The position numbers and the translations under genes are program-made. Positions 29,235-39,101 of a stretch of 64,000 nucleotides of DNA are shown piece after piece (the first letter of the stretch is position 1; each line of letters starts with the position of its first letter). Where the stretch lies: NCBI RefSeq assembly GCF_900460245.1, contig NZ_UHIP01000001.1, forward strand, positions 682,001 to 746,000, written 5' to 3'. The DNA comes from Vibrio fluvialis. GTDB taxonomy: Bacteria; Pseudomonadota; Gammaproteobacteria; Enterobacterales; Vibrionaceae. The notes under the pieces were generated by a model. It worked only from the letters and a program-made list of their open reading frames with translations, was not told the origin of the DNA and did no database searches.

Positions 29235-30977
29235 GTGGCTGAAGATAAGCAAACAACGGATCTGGCATTGTCCAACGGTGGTGACCATTCACTGCTGTCC
29301 AGCACTGATCTGGACGGCGGCGTACAAAACCCGGATATGGACGAAAAGAGCTCCTCCAAACTTGATTTCGCAATGGGCGATCTCGACCTGTTGCGTCAGA
29401 TTGTGCTGGTGCTGTCGATCTCTATCTGTGTTGCTTTGATTGTGATGCTGTTTTTCTGGGTCAAAGAGCCGGAAATGCGTCCACTCGGTGCTTATGAGAC
29501 GGAAGAACTGATTCCGGTACTGGATTATCTGGATCAGCAGAAACAAGAATACAAGCTGGATGGCAACACCATTCTGGTGCCGAACAGCGACTACAACAGC
29601 CTCAAACTGAACATGGTGCGTGCCGGACTCAATCAGTCCCGCCAAGCCGGTGATGACATTCTGCTGCAAGACATGGGCTTTGGTGTTTCTCAACGTCTTG
29701 AACAGGAACGCCTTAAGCTGAGTCGTGAACGTCAGCTCGGTAAAGCCATTGAAGAGATGCGTCAGGTCAACAAAGCTCGCGTACTTTTGGCGCTGCCAAA
29801 GCAAAGCGTATTTGTCCGTCACAATCAGGAAGCGTCGGCATCGGTCTTTCTGACATTGCGTACAGGCACCAACCTCAAACAAGAAGAAGTGGACTCAATT
29901 GTCGATATGGTCGCCAGTGCGGTTCCGGGCATGACCCCGACCCGCGTGACCGTGACCGATCAACATGGTCGACTACTCAGCTCGGGTTCTCAGGATCCGG
30001 TCTCTTCTGCACGTCGTAAAGAGCAGGAGATGGAGCGCAAGCAGGAGCAAAACCTGCGTGACAAAATCGACTCCGTGTTGATTCCGATTCTGGGTCTTGG
30101 CAACTACACCGCACAGGTTGATATTGAACTCGACTTCAGCGCCATTGAACAGACTCGTAAACGTTTTGACCCCAACACGCCATCGACCCGCAGTGAATAC
30201 ACGCTGGAAGATTACAACAACGGCAACGTAGTGGCAGGTGTGCCAGGTGCACTGAGCAACCAGCCACCAGCCGATGCCTCGATCCCACAAGACGTGGCAC
30301 AGATGAAAGACGGTTCAGTCATGGGTCAGGGCTCGGTGCATAAAGAAGCGACGCGCAACTTTGAGCTCGACACCACCATCAGCCACGAGCGTAAGCAAAC
30401 GGGCGTGATCAACCGTCAAACCGTTGCGGTTGCGGTGAAAAACCGCGCCAACGTGAATCCGGACACGGGTGAAATTACGTATACGCCGCTGAGCGAAAGC
30501 GAACTCAGTTCCATCCGTCAGGTACTGATTGGTACCGTGGGTTACAACGAAAACCGTGGTGACTTGCTGAACGTATTGAGCATGCAGTTTGCTGAGCCGG
30601 AAGTTGAACAAATGGCTGATGTGCCGATTTGGGACAACCCGAACTTCAGCGACTGGATTCGTTGGCTGGCAAGTGCACTGGTGATCATCGTGGTGGTTCT
30701 GGTGCTGGTGCGTCCGGCGATGAAGAAACTGCTCAACCCGGCAGCAGAAGACGACGAGCAGCTGTACGGTCCGGATGGCTTGCCTATGGGGATGGGTGGT
30801 GAAACCAGCTTAATCGGCAGTGATATTGAAGGTGGAGAACTGTTCGAGTTTGGTTCAGGTATTGACCTGCCAAATCTGCACAAGGACGAGGATGTACTCA
30901 AAGCAGTACGTGCTCTGGTGGCCAACGAGCCTGAACTTGCGGCTCAAGTTGTGAAGAACTGGATGCAAAATGCCTAA
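29235..30977 (+). CDS. fliF: Flagellar M-ring protein FliF
   Basis: 580 residues. Forms the MS ring in the inner membrane. First membrane helix about residues 53-75, second about 475-497, with the periplasmic ring-building (YscJ/FliF) domains between and a short cytoplasmic tail that binds FliG. The start is GTG at 29235 with AGGGTG just before. The tail overlaps the fliG start by 8 bases. An N-terminal cytoplasmic stretch of about 50 residues, longer than in Salmonella, is typical for Vibrio FliF. Confidence 0.96.
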   Translation: MAEDKQTTDLALSNGGDHSLLSSTDLDGGVQNPDMDEKSSSKLDFAMGDLDLLRQIVLVLSISICVALIVMLFFWVKEPEMRPLGAYETEELIPVLDYLDQQKQEYKLDGNTILVPNSDYNSLKLNMVRAGLNQSRQAGDDILLQDMGFGVSQRLEQERLKLSRERQLGKAIEEMRQVNKARVLLALPKQSVFVRHNQEASASVFLTLRTGTNLKQEEVDSIVDMVASAVPGMTPTRVTVTDQHGRLLSSGSQDPVSSARRKEQEMERKQEQNLRDKIDSVLIPILGLGNYTAQVDIELDFSAIEQTRKRFDPNTPSTRSEYTLEDYNNGNVVAGVPGALSNQPPADASIPQDVAQMKDGSVMGQGSVHKEATRNFELDTTISHERKQTGVINRQTVAVAVKNRANVNPDTGEITYTPLSESELSSIRQVLIGTVGYNENRGDLLNVLSMQFAEPEVEQMADVPIWDNPNFSDWIRWLASALVIIVVVLVLVRPAMKKLLNPAAEDDEQLYGPDGLPMGMGGETSLIGSDIEGGELFEFGSGIDLPNLHKDEDVLKAVRALVANEPELAAQVVKNWMQNA

Positions 30978-32022
30978 CGAAATTGTAAAGAAAGATGGTG
31001 GAGAAGTGGTCGAATCATCTGTAGACATCTCGAGTATTCCCGGTGAAGAGCGAGCGGCGATTCTGCTGCTCAGTCTCAATGAAGAAGACGCCGCCGGGAT
31101 TATTCGCCATTTAGAACCGAAGCAGGTTCAGCGCGTGGGTAGTGCCATGGCGCGAGCGAAAGATCTGAGTCAGGACAAAGTGAGTGCGGTGCACCGTGCC
31201 TTCCTGGAAGACATTCAGAAATACACCAATATTGGTATGGGCAGCGAAGACTTTATGCGTAACGCGCTGATTGCTGCTCTGGGTGAAGACAAAGCGAACA
31301 ACCTGGTGGATCAAATTCTGTTGGGTACCGGCTCGAAAGGTCTGGATTCACTGAAATGGATGGACCCACGTCAGGTCGCCAGCATTATTGTTAACGAACA
31401 CCCGCAAATTCAAACCATCGTTCTGTCGTATCTCGACCCGGATCAGTCTGCGGAAATTCTGGCGCAGTTCTCCGAACGTGACCGCCTCGATCTGATGATG
31501 CGTATTGCTAACCTGGAAGAAGTTCAACCATCGGCACTGGCCGAGTTGAACGAAATCATGGAGAAACAGTTTGCCGGTCAAGCGGGCGCGCAAGCGGCGA
31601 AGATTGGTGGTCTGAAAGCGGCAGCCGACATCATGAACTATCTGGACAACAATATCGAAGGCGTGTTGATGGACCAGATGCGCGATCAGGACGAAGACCT
31701 GGCAACGCAGATTCAGGATCTGATGTTTGTGTTCGAAAACCTGGTCGAAGTCGACGATCAGGGTATTCAGAAACTGCTGCGCGACGTTCCGCAAGATGTG
31801 CTGCAAAAAGCACTCAAAGGTGCCGACGATGCGCTGCGTGACAAGATCTTTAAGAACATGTCGAAACGTGCTGCTGAACTGATGAAAGACGACCTGGAGG
31901 CGATGCCGCCAATCAAGGTCTCGGATGTGGAAGCCGCACAGAAAGAAATTTTGGCGATTGCCCGCCGTATGGCCGACAACGGAGAAATCATGTTGTCTGG
32001 CGGGGCAGACGAATTCTTGTAA
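30970..32022 (+). CDS. fliG: Flagellar motor switch protein FliG
   Basis: 350 residues; rotor protein of the C ring that touches the stator. N-terminal domain binds FliF, the middle domain holds the EHPQ motif (NEHPQIQTI, about residue 140) that binds FliM, and the C-terminal domain carries the charged torque helix (DDALRDKIFKNMSKRAAE). It overlaps fliF by 8 bases. A terminator-like hairpin directly follows its stop codon. Confidence 0.96.
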   Translation: MPNEIVKKDGGEVVESSVDISSIPGEERAAILLLSLNEEDAAGIIRHLEPKQVQRVGSAMARAKDLSQDKVSAVHRAFLEDIQKYTNIGMGSEDFMRNALIAALGEDKANNLVDQILLGTGSKGLDSLKWMDPRQVASIIVNEHPQIQTIVLSYLDPDQSAEILAQFSERDRLDLMMRIANLEEVQPSALAELNEIMEKQFAGQAGAQAAKIGGLKAAADIMNYLDNNIEGVLMDQMRDQDEDLATQIQDLMFVFENLVEVDDQGIQKLLRDVPQDVLQKALKGADDALRDKIFKNMSKRAAELMKDDLEAMPPIKVSDVEAAQKEILAIARRMADNGEIMLSGGADEFL

Positions 32023-32026
32023 TGCC

Positions 32027-32056
32027 AAGGGCCCGCTTAATCAGCAGGCCCTTTTT
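32027..32056 (+). terminator. Terminator-like hairpin between fliG and fliH
   Basis: AAGGGCC (32027-32033) and GGCCCTT (32047-32053), extended by an inner GCT/AGC stem, then TTTTT. It lies inside the fliE-J operon, so it would be partial: an attenuator or an RNA 3'-end protector. Confidence 0.7.
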
Positions 32057-32076
32057 ATCTTTGGGTAGGATGTACC

Positions 32077-32880
32077 ATGTCAGGTGAAAGAAAACGCGGT
32101 TTTATTCGTCTCGGTTCGGATAACACAGTGGAGCCTCCGAAAAAGTGGGGCCTGCCGGACTATGGCGCGGAAACGCACAAGCAAGCCCGTGAAACGGCAA
32201 TGAACTACGACCCGAGCTGGATGCCGAGTTTCGATGAACCGGAAAACGAAGAGCCAGTTCAGCTAACAGAACAAGACATCGAACTGATCAAGCAGGTTGC
32301 TTATCAGGAAGGTATCGAACAAGGTCAGGCTGAAGGTTATCAACAAGGTTTTGAGCAAGGCAAAGACGCCGGTTTTCAGGCGGGTCACGAAGAAGGCTTG
32401 GCGGCGGGCAAAGAAGAAGGTCTGCAAGCGGGTCAGTCAGTGATTGAAGAGCACGTGCAAACCTTTATCGGCCTGGCGAACCAGTTTGCCCAACCACTGG
32501 AGCTGATGAATGCTCAGGTTGAAAAGCAGTTGGTCGACATGGTGCTCACGCTGGTCAAAGAAGTGGTGCATGTCGAGGTGCAAACCAATCCTCAGGTGAT
32601 CCTCGATACGGTCAAAGCATCGGTCGAGGCGCTGCCTATTTCCGGTCACGCCATTACACTCAAACTCAATCCGGAAGATTGCGCCATCATTCGACAGGCT
32701 TACGGCGAACAGGAACTCGATCTGCGCAACTGGACGCTGGTCAGTGAGCCAGCGCTCAATCGTGGCGATGTTCAGATTGAAGCGGGTGAGTCGAGTGTTA
32801 ATTACCGAATGGAAGATCGCATTCGCAATGTTTTGCACAGTTTCTGTGGCACCAATCGTCATCAACAGGGTAATGAATAA
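32077..32880 (+). CDS. fliH: Flagellar export regulator FliH
   Basis: 267 residues. FliH dimers bind the ATPase FliI and dock it at the export gate. The centre (about residues 75-125) shows the FliH hallmark of GxxxG-type repeats ([18 protein letters not shown] and onward), and the C-terminal domain is the FliI-binding part. The stop codon overlaps the fliI start by one base (TAATG). The hairpin upstream may lower its level relative to FliG. Confidence 0.92.
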   Translation: MSGERKRGFIRLGSDNTVEPPKKWGLPDYGAETHKQARETAMNYDPSWMPSFDEPENEEPVQLTEQDIELIKQVAYQEGIEQGQAEGYQQGFEQGKDAGFQAGHEEGLAAGKEEGLQAGQSVIEEHVQTFIGLANQFAQPLELMNAQVEKQLVDMVLTLVKEVVHVEVQTNPQVILDTVKASVEALPISGHAITLKLNPEDCAIIRQAYGEQELDLRNWTLVSEPALNRGDVQIEAGESSVNYRMEDRIRNVLHSFCGTNRHQQGNE

Positions 32881-34202
32881 TGCTGTCATTGGCTGACCGT
32901 TTAGCACAGTACAAAACCGAAGGGCTGACCAGCCGTCCGATTGCCTCGGGCAAACTGATTCGCGTCGTCGGCTTGACACTGGAAGCGACTGGCTGCCGCG
33001 CGCCAATTGGCTCGTTGTGCCGGGTGCAGACTATGTCCGGTGAAATGGAAGCCGAAGTGGTGGGTTTCTCCGGAGACAGCCTGTTTCTGATGCCGAGCGA
33101 GCAAATCACAGGTGTGCTGCCGGGGGCCAAAGTCACGCCGTTGACGGAAGAGGCGGGACTGCCCGTCGGGATGGAACTGCTTGGCCGCGTGATTGACGGG
33201 GTGGGCAACCCCCTCGATGGATTGGGGCCGATTTATACCGACCAACGCGCATCGTTCAATGCTCAACCGATTAACCCGCTGGCACGTAAGCCGATCAGTG
33301 AACCGCTCGATGTAGGGATTAAAGCCATTAACGGTTTGCTCACGGTGGGCAAAGGTCAGCGTATCGGCTTGTTTGCCGGCTCTGGTGTGGGTAAATCGGT
33401 CACGCTCGGCATGATGACCCGCGGCACCACCGCACAGGTGGTGGTGGTCGGGCTGATTGGTGAACGGGGCCGAGAAGTTAAAGAATTTATTGAAGAAATT
33501 TTGGGTGTCGATGGCCGCCAACGCTCCGTTGTGGTCGCAGCACCTGCTGATGCCTCGCCGCTGATGCGCCTGAAAGGGTGTCAGACGGCATTGACGATTG
33601 CCGAGTATTTCCGTGACCAGGGCTTGGATGTGCTGTTGCTGATGGACTCGCTGACTCGTTTTGCTCAGGCACAGCGTGAAATCGCGCTCTCGGTGGGGGA
33701 GCCACCAGCGACCAAAGGTTACCCGCCATCGGTGTTTGCGAAACTGCCAGCGCTGGTGGAGCGAGCTGGTAACGGCGGTCCACATCAAGGCTCGATTACG
33801 GCATTCTTTACCGTACTGACCGAAGGCGATGATTTGCAGGATCCGATTGCCGATGCCTCGCGAGCGATCCTCGATGGTCACATCGTGTTGTCGCGTGAAA
33901 TGGCCGATGCTGGCCACTATCCAGCCATTGACGTGGAGAAATCCGTCAGCCGGGTGATGCCGCAAATCACCACCGATGAACACGTTCTGATGTCAAAGGC
34001 GGTACGACAAATTCTGTCTATCTGCCGTAAAAATCAGGATTTGGTCTCGATCGGTGCTTATAAACCGGGCACTGATAAGGCGATTGACAGCGCGTTTACT
34101 CTCAAACCTAAACTGGATAACTATCTGCAGCAAGGCATGAAAGATTCGGTGCCGTACGAGATGTGCATCAGCATGCTTAAAAATGTGCTCAGTGTGGGGT
34201 AA
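32880..34202 (+). CDS. fliI: Flagellar export ATPase FliI
   Basis: 440 residues, a relative of the F1 beta subunit. Walker A is [11 protein letters not shown] (about residue 161), Walker [12 protein letters not shown], with the conserved [10 protein letters not shown] stretch between. It forms a hexamer at the export gate and unfolds or unloads cargo. It starts on the last base of fliH's stop codon, showing coupling. Confidence 0.97.
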   Translation: MLSLADRLAQYKTEGLTSRPIASGKLIRVVGLTLEATGCRAPIGSLCRVQTMSGEMEAEVVGFSGDSLFLMPSEQITGVLPGAKVTPLTEEAGLPVGMELLGRVIDGVGNPLDGLGPIYTDQRASFNAQPINPLARKPISEPLDVGIKAINGLLTVGKGQRIGLFAGSGVGKSVTLGMMTRGTTAQVVVVGLIGERGREVKEFIEEILGVDGRQRSVVVAAPADASPLMRLKGCQTALTIAEYFRDQGLDVLLLMDSLTRFAQAQREIALSVGEPPATKGYPPSVFAKLPALVERAGNGGPHQGSITAFFTVLTEGDDLQDPIADASRAILDGHIVLSREMADAGHYPAIDVEKSVSRVMPQITTDEHVLMSKAVRQILSICRKNQDLVSIGAYKPGTDKAIDSAFTLKPKLDNYLQQGMKDSVPYEMCISMLKNVLSVG

Positions 34203-34206
34203 CTGA

Positions 34207-34659
34207 ATGGACAACGCGTTGGAATTCCTGCTCGACCAGGCTCGGGATAATGAAGATAAAGCGGTGATGGCTCTGAGCAAAGCGCGCAGCGAGCTCGACG
34301 GCTACTATCACCAGCTTAAACAGATTGAGCAGTATCGCCTTGAGTACTGCCAGCAACTGGTTGAACGTGGTCAGGCGGGGCTCACGGCCAGCCAGTACGG
34401 TCACCTCAACCGATTTCTGACTCAGCTCGATGAAACACTGGCGAAGCAGCGCAATGCGGAGCAGCACTTCAAGACTCAGGTTGAGAATTGTGAGCAGCAC
34501 TGGATGGCCGTACGTAAGCAGCGCCGCTCCTACGAGTGGCTCATCGAGAAAAAGCAGACAGAGAAAGCCCGCCTGCAGGAAAAACGTGAGCAGAAACTGA
34601 TGGACGAATTTTCGACGCTCAGCTTCAACCGACGTCGCACTGGTTCCAACTTTCGCTGA
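34207..34659 (+). CDS. fliJ: Flagellar export protein FliJ
   Basis: 150 residues, almost wholly a long two-helix coiled coil (charged heptads, ending EKARLQEKREQKLMDEFST), as expected for FliJ, the stalk-like part of the export ATPase complex. It starts 4 bases after fliI's stop. Last gene of the fliE-J operon; no strong terminator is visible before the fliK promoter. Confidence 0.92.
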   Translation: MDNALEFLLDQARDNEDKAVMALSKARSELDGYYHQLKQIEQYRLEYCQQLVERGQAGLTASQYGHLNRFLTQLDETLAKQRNAEQHFKTQVENCEQHWMAVRKQRRSYEWLIEKKQTEKARLQEKREQKLMDEFSTLSFNRRRTGSNFR

Positions 34660-34682
34660 TTCCCGTTGGGATTAATTTGTAT

Positions 34683-34698
34683 TGGCGTGCTTTTTGCA
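34683..34698 (+). promoter_or_regulatory. Sigma-54 promoter of the fliK-flhB operon
   Basis: TGGCGT-GCTTT-TTGCA; GG and GC are ten bases apart and the -12 element is perfect. It lies 24 bases after the fliJ stop and 92 bases before the fliK start. Confidence 0.8.
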
Positions 34699-34789
34699 AA
34701 AGTACAAGCAGTAAGTTTGAAAACTCTGTGCTACTGGCAGTCTGTGTTGCGGTAGCGTTCTGTGCAGTACGAAATGCGAGCTAGTGAAT

Positions 34790-36682
34790 ATGAATGTCAA
34801 TTCAACCTCTTCAGTCGATAACACCAAAGTCACCAGTGTGGCTAAAGGTGCCGCAGGACAAAGTGTTACAGAGGGCGAAGCCGGAGATAACAGCGGGTTC
34901 CTGAGTAAACTGTCTGCTTTACTGTTCGGCTCAAAATCGAGTGCAGAGGGGAGTGACGGCGAATCTGTGGCAGCGAACAGCAAATCAGGCCAAGCTGGTA
35001 AGGCGGTTGAGGCCGAAAATGCAGCTAAAAGCGCCGATGCCGTCCTGCAACAAGGCAACAGCGAATCCGACACCAAAGCAAGCTCTGCCTCCGCTGATGG
35101 TGAACAATCGGCGGCCGAAGTTGCTGAAATTCCAGAGAATTTAAAACCTTTTATTGCCAAAGATGCCAACGCCACTGAGCAGGATGTTCAGACAAAAACG
35201 GCTCAGGCGATGAGTGATGGTGATGAACTGCTCGGACGCTTGCAGAAAGCGAATCAGGCACTGGCCAAACATAACGGCAAGACTTTGCCTCATGAGGCGA
35301 CGGCTGCCGAGGAACAAAGTGTTGAGTTGACGACGCAAACAAAGCACTCTGCTGCAGCTAAAGCGGCGCCTGTCGATTCAAGCGAGACCTCTGATCTGCC
35401 TTTCTCTGCTCAGTTATCCAACCCTCAGTTTGTGGCAGCAAAATCTGCCCAAGAGGCAGACGTCACCAAAGATATGGACGTTGAGGTACAGTTGCCTCCG
35501 GCCGCGAAACCTTTATCTGGCACCATGGTAGCCTCTGGTACTGCCCTAGATGATGACACCTTGGCTCCTTCTGTGGATCAACAGGCGAAAGTCGACAAAA
35601 ACGTGCACGCCATCAGTGACAGCGAACTTGCTGCAATGATGGCTGCGCAGCCTGCCAGCACACCAGCTTCGCAAACCGCACCCTTGACGGATACTGATGC
35701 GATGCCGTTATCACCGATGGAAGCGGCAGCGGTGCCATGGGCCAAAGCCAACGTAGATCAAGCTCAGGCAAGCATGCCGGGTGGACCGCTGTCGGCCGAT
35801 TTTACTGATACCGATCTCGCCGCCAAAGCAAAACCGGCATTACAGGCGCAGATAGCCATGGCCACTCAACATGGGGCGACTGCGCAGCAGCCTCTGCATC
35901 AACTACAGCCAGCTCAACAAGCGGTCACTCAAGCGCAATCAGCAGTCAGCGCGGATCTTGCGGGACAACCTTTAAATCAGGCGCAGAATGCTTCCCCGCT
36001 TAATCCAGCGGCGGCACAATTTAACCCGATGTTGACGCCGGAGATGATGGCCAAAACCGAAGCCTTCAACCCGGCAGCATTGAAAGCCGCGTTAGGTGCC
36101 AAAGGTTTGGGTGGCATCGAAGATCTGCGTGGAGCACACGGCAGTGATGGCCAATTGGCGCATCAGGTGGCGGCGGCTGCGGGTCAGCAAGGCCTGAGCG
36201 CGACTCAAACCTTGCGTGCCGACCAGATGCAGCCTCAGCAATCGGCTCCTTTGCATCTCAGCAAGGAGATGAGCGCCGATGATATGGCAGAGCGCGTTCA
36301 GGTCATGATGTCGAAAAACCTTAAGCATGTGGATATTCGCTTGGATCCGCCTGAACTCGGTCGTTTACACATTCGCATGAACATGCATGGTGATGGTGCC
36401 AGCGTGCAGTTTACCGTATCCAACCAGCAGGCGCGTGATGCGCTGGAACACTCGATGCCAAGGCTGAGAGAGATGCTCGCCCAACAAGGCGTACAGCTGG
36501 CGGATACCTCTGTTCAACAGCAGAACTCGGGACAGCAACAGCGCTACGCCGCAGGTGGCGGAGGTCAGAGTGGTCAAACCGCAGGCAATGAACACTTTGG
36601 CGGTGAAGAAAATCTTGATACAGACGTCAAACTTGATTTGAATGTGGCATCAAAGCGTGATGGAATCAGTTATTACGCTTAA
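34790..36682 (+). CDS. fliK: Flagellar hook-length control protein FliK
   Basis: 630 residues. The long N-terminal part (about 1-480) is low-complexity, rich in Ala, Gln, Ser and Asp, as expected for the secreted ruler. The C-terminal Flg_hook domain (about 495-580: VDIRLDPPELGRLHIRM, then VQFTVSNQQARDALE) interacts with FlhB to switch export specificity. ATG 34790 is chosen over an in-frame GTG two codons earlier. First gene of fliKLMNOPQR-flhB. Confidence 0.92.
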   Translation: MNVNSTSSVDNTKVTSVAKGAAGQSVTEGEAGDNSGFLSKLSALLFGSKSSAEGSDGESVAANSKSGQAGKAVEAENAAKSADAVLQQGNSESDTKASSASADGEQSAAEVAEIPENLKPFIAKDANATEQDVQTKTAQAMSDGDELLGRLQKANQALAKHNGKTLPHEATAAEEQSVELTTQTKHSAAAKAAPVDSSETSDLPFSAQLSNPQFVAAKSAQEADVTKDMDVEVQLPPAAKPLSGTMVASGTALDDDTLAPSVDQQAKVDKNVHAISDSELAAMMAAQPASTPASQTAPLTDTDAMPLSPMEAAAVPWAKANVDQAQASMPGGPLSADFTDTDLAAKAKPALQAQIAMATQHGATAQQPLHQLQPAQQAVTQAQSAVSADLAGQPLNQAQNASPLNPAAAQFNPMLTPEMMAKTEAFNPAALKAALGAKGLGGIEDLRGAHGSDGQLAHQVAAAAGQQGLSATQTLRADQMQPQQSAPLHLSKEMSADDMAERVQVMMSKNLKHVDIRLDPPELGRLHIRMNMHGDGASVQFTVSNQQARDALEHSMPRLREMLAQQGVQLADTSVQQQNSGQQQRYAAGGGGQSGQTAGNEHFGGEENLDTDVKLDLNVASKRDGISYYA

Positions 36683-36714
36683 ACTAAATAGAAAATAACG
36701 ACATAGAGTAAGTT

Positions 36715-37212
36715 ATGGCTGTTGAAGAACTCCCACAAGAAGCCCCGAAGAGCAAAAAGAAGCTGTTGGTTATTATCATCGCAGCCGTGGTGTTATTGCT
36801 TGGCGGAGGCGGCGCTGCATTCTTTCTGATGGGCTCAGACAGCAGTGAAAATGCTCCGGCGGAAGCGGCTCAGGAAGCGGCAGTGCCGGTTGATCCGGTG
36901 TCTTACGTCAACATTGCCCAGCCGTTTGTCTTTAATGTCAGTGGTGATACTCGCGATCGGATGGTTCAGATTAAAGTGCAACTCATGGTACGTGGCAGCA
37001 AAAATGAAGATTTAGCTCGTTACCATTCGCCATTGGTTGAAAGTACTTTGTTGGGGACGTTTGCTTCAGCAACGGTCGAGCAACTGCGCAGCACCACAGG
37101 CCGTATTGAATTGCGCGATAAAGCCACTGACGACATTAAGGCGGCGATGACCAAAGTCGTGGGGCAGCCTGTGATTGAACGGGTGTTGTTTACCGATTTT
37201 GTAATGCAATAG
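36715..37212 (+). CDS. fliL: Flagellar basal body-associated protein FliL
   Basis: 165 residues: a short Lys-rich cytoplasmic start, one membrane helix (about 19-41, with a GGGGAAFF glycine run), an acidic linker, then a periplasmic domain (about 62-165) of the FliL/stomatin-like fold. FliL rings the stator and supports motor torque. Eight bases separate it from fliM. Confidence 0.94.
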   Translation: MAVEELPQEAPKSKKKLLVIIIAAVVLLLGGGGAAFFLMGSDSSENAPAEAAQEAAVPVDPVSYVNIAQPFVFNVSGDTRDRMVQIKVQLMVRGSKNEDLARYHSPLVESTLLGTFASATVEQLRSTTGRIELRDKATDDIKAAMTKVVGQPVIERVLFTDFVMQ

Positions 37213-37219
37213 GTGAAAC

Positions 37220-38278
37220 GTGACTGATTTATTAAGCCAAGACGAAATCGACGCGCTGCTCCACGGGGTAGACAGCGTCGATGAAGCCGAAGAAGAGTTA
37301 GATACTTCAGACACCAGTGCCGTCTCGTTTGACTTCTCGTCGCAGGATCGGATCGTCCGTGGTCGAATGCCGACCCTGGAGCTGATAAACGAACGTTTTG
37401 CCCGGCACATGCGTATCAGCCTGTTCAACATGCTGCGCAAAACCGCTGAAGTGTCGATCAACGGCGTACAGATGATGAAGTTCGGTGAATATCAGAACAC
37501 GCTGTACGTTCCAACCAGCTTGAACATGGTGCGTTTCCGTCCGCTGAAAGGCACCGCGCTGGTGACGATGGAAGCGCGTCTGGTGTTCATTTTGGTGGAA
37601 AACTTTTTTGGTGGCGATGGTCGCTACCACGCTCGGATTGAAGGGCGCGAATTCACGCCAACCGAACGCCGCGTGATTCAGTTGCTGCTGAAGATTGTGT
37701 TTGGCGACTACAAAGACGCTTGGGCGCCGGTGATGGGGGTCGAATTTGAGTACCTCGATTCGGAAGTGAACCCGAGCATGGCGAACATCGTCAGTCCGAC
37801 CGAAGTGATCGTGGTCAGTTCGTTCCATATTGAAGTGGACGGTGGCGGTGGTGATTTCCACATCGTCATGCCGTATTCCATGGTTGAACCGATCCGTGAA
37901 CTGCTCGATGCGGGTGTTCAGTCGGACAAGATGGAAACCGACGTGCGCTGGAGCTCGGCGCTGCGTGAAGAGATCATGGATGTGCCGGTCAACTTCCGCG
38001 TTAACCTGTTGGAACAGGATCTCGCGTTGCGTGACCTGATGGAGCTGCAAGTCGGCGACATCATTCCAATTAAAATGCCCGAACATGCCACCATGTTCGT
38101 TGAAGAATTACCGACGTTCCGCGTAAAAATGGGACGTTCCGGAGAAAAACTGGCGGTTCAGGTCTCCGAAAAAATCAGACGCCCTGATGTGGTGAAAACC
38201 GACCTCGCGTTCCTTGGCAAAGACATAATTGCCGAACTGGACAACGACGAGGATGAAGACGAAGAAACGGTAGAATAA
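37220..38278 (+). CDS. fliM: Flagellar motor switch protein FliM
   Basis: 352 residues. The N-terminal peptide LLSQDEIDALLHG is the CheY-P docking site; the middle CheC-like domain contacts FliG, and the C-terminal SpoA domain contacts FliN. A long acidic tail (NDEDEDEETVE) ends it. The start codon is GTG at 37220. Next is fliN, 19 bases on. Confidence 0.96.
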   Translation: MTDLLSQDEIDALLHGVDSVDEAEEELDTSDTSAVSFDFSSQDRIVRGRMPTLELINERFARHMRISLFNMLRKTAEVSINGVQMMKFGEYQNTLYVPTSLNMVRFRPLKGTALVTMEARLVFILVENFFGGDGRYHARIEGREFTPTERRVIQLLLKIVFGDYKDAWAPVMGVEFEYLDSEVNPSMANIVSPTEVIVVSSFHIEVDGGGGDFHIVMPYSMVEPIRELLDAGVQSDKMETDVRWSSALREEIMDVPVNFRVNLLEQDLALRDLMELQVGDIIPIKMPEHATMFVEELPTFRVKMGRSGEKLAVQVSEKIRRPDVVKTDLAFLGKDIIAELDNDEDEDEETVE

Positions 38279-38297
38279 AAAACTATAGGTAGCAAAG

Positions 38298-38708
38298 ATG
38301 TCAAAATCAGATGATCAAAGGCTTGCAGACGAGTGGGCAGCGGCGCTGGGTGAAGACCCCAATGCACCGGACATCGATGTCGATGAAGTTCTGGCCGCAC
38401 CACTGGATGAACTGAAAGACACCACGAAACCCATCTCAGATGATGAGCGCCGTAAACTCGATACCATTATGGATATTCCGGTTACCATTTCCATGGAAGT
38501 GGGTCGCTCGAAAATCAGTATCCGTAACCTGCTGCAATTGAACCAGGGGTCGGTGGTGGAGTTGGATCGCATTGCGGGCGAATCGCTGGACGTGATGGTT
38601 AACGGTACCTTGATTGCTCACGGCGAAGTGGTGGTGGTCAACGATAAATTTGGTATTCGTCTCACTGACGTTATCAGCCAGACTGAACGCATTAAGAAAC
38701 TGAGATAG
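38298..38708 (+). CDS. fliN: Flagellar motor switch protein FliN
   Basis: 136 residues: an acidic N-terminal half (about 1-55) and a C-terminal SpoA domain (about 57-130; VEVGRSKISIRNLL-like stretch, GSVVELDR, GEVVVVNDKFGIRL). FliN completes the C ring and also binds FliH. Its stop is 3 bases before fliO. Confidence 0.95.
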   Translation: MSKSDDQRLADEWAAALGEDPNAPDIDVDEVLAAPLDELKDTTKPISDDERRKLDTIMDIPVTISMEVGRSKISIRNLLQLNQGSVVELDRIAGESLDVMVNGTLIAHGEVVVVNDKFGIRLTDVISQTERIKKLR

Positions 38709-38711
38709 CTT

Positions 38712-39101
38712 ATGAATAAGTTCATAGGCTTAGCTCTGGTTTCCACGCCAGCGTTGGCGGTGGAAAATTCACAGTTGGACTTAGCGACCACATTCGGGTC
38801 GCTTTTGTTCGTTATTGCGCTCATCCTTTTTATGGCCTGGTTACTCAAGCGGATGCGAGTTCCGGCCTTTGGTCATCAAAAGGGATTGAACGTGGTTCGT
38901 CAGTTACCAGTTGGCACCAAAGAACGCGTTATGATCGTTCAGGCCGGAGAAGAACAATTTCTGATTGGTGTGACCTCGCAGTCCATTCAACTTATCTCAA
39001 AACTGGAAACGCCACTCAAGCAGGAGGAGCTGGAGTCAACGCCTTTCTCAAATCAATTGGCTCAGCTACTGAAAAAGCATGATAAAAAAACGTCTGAGTA
39101 A
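38712..39101 (+). CDS. fliO: Flagellar biosynthesis protein FliO
   Basis: 129 residues with an N-terminal hydrophobic stretch, a main membrane helix (about 31-51, [15 protein letters not shown]), and a cytoplasmic domain ([21 protein letters not shown]) typical of FliO. It helps FliP assemble in the export gate. It overlaps fliP by 23 bases, an unusually long overlap in this operon. Confidence 0.9.
   Translation: MNKFIGLALVSTPALAVENSQLDLATTFGSLLFVIALILFMAWLLKRMRVPAFGHQKGLNVVRQLPVGTKERVMIVQAGEEQFLIGVTSQSIQLISKLETPLKQEELESTPFSNQLAQLLKKHDKKTSE

Noticed and set aside
31348..32028. Minus-strand open frame inside fliG
   Set aside because: Antisense shadow of fliG without a recognisable domain.
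32901..33983. Long open frame (about 360 codons) on the minus strand inside fliI
   Set aside because: It is fully antisense to a clearly coding, conserved gene, has no family resemblance and is rich in His, Arg and Gln as expected for a shadow frame.
34730..34747. TGGCAG...TTGC near fliK as a sigma-54 site
   Set aside because: The GG to GC distance is 11 rather than 10; a correctly spaced site exists at 34683.
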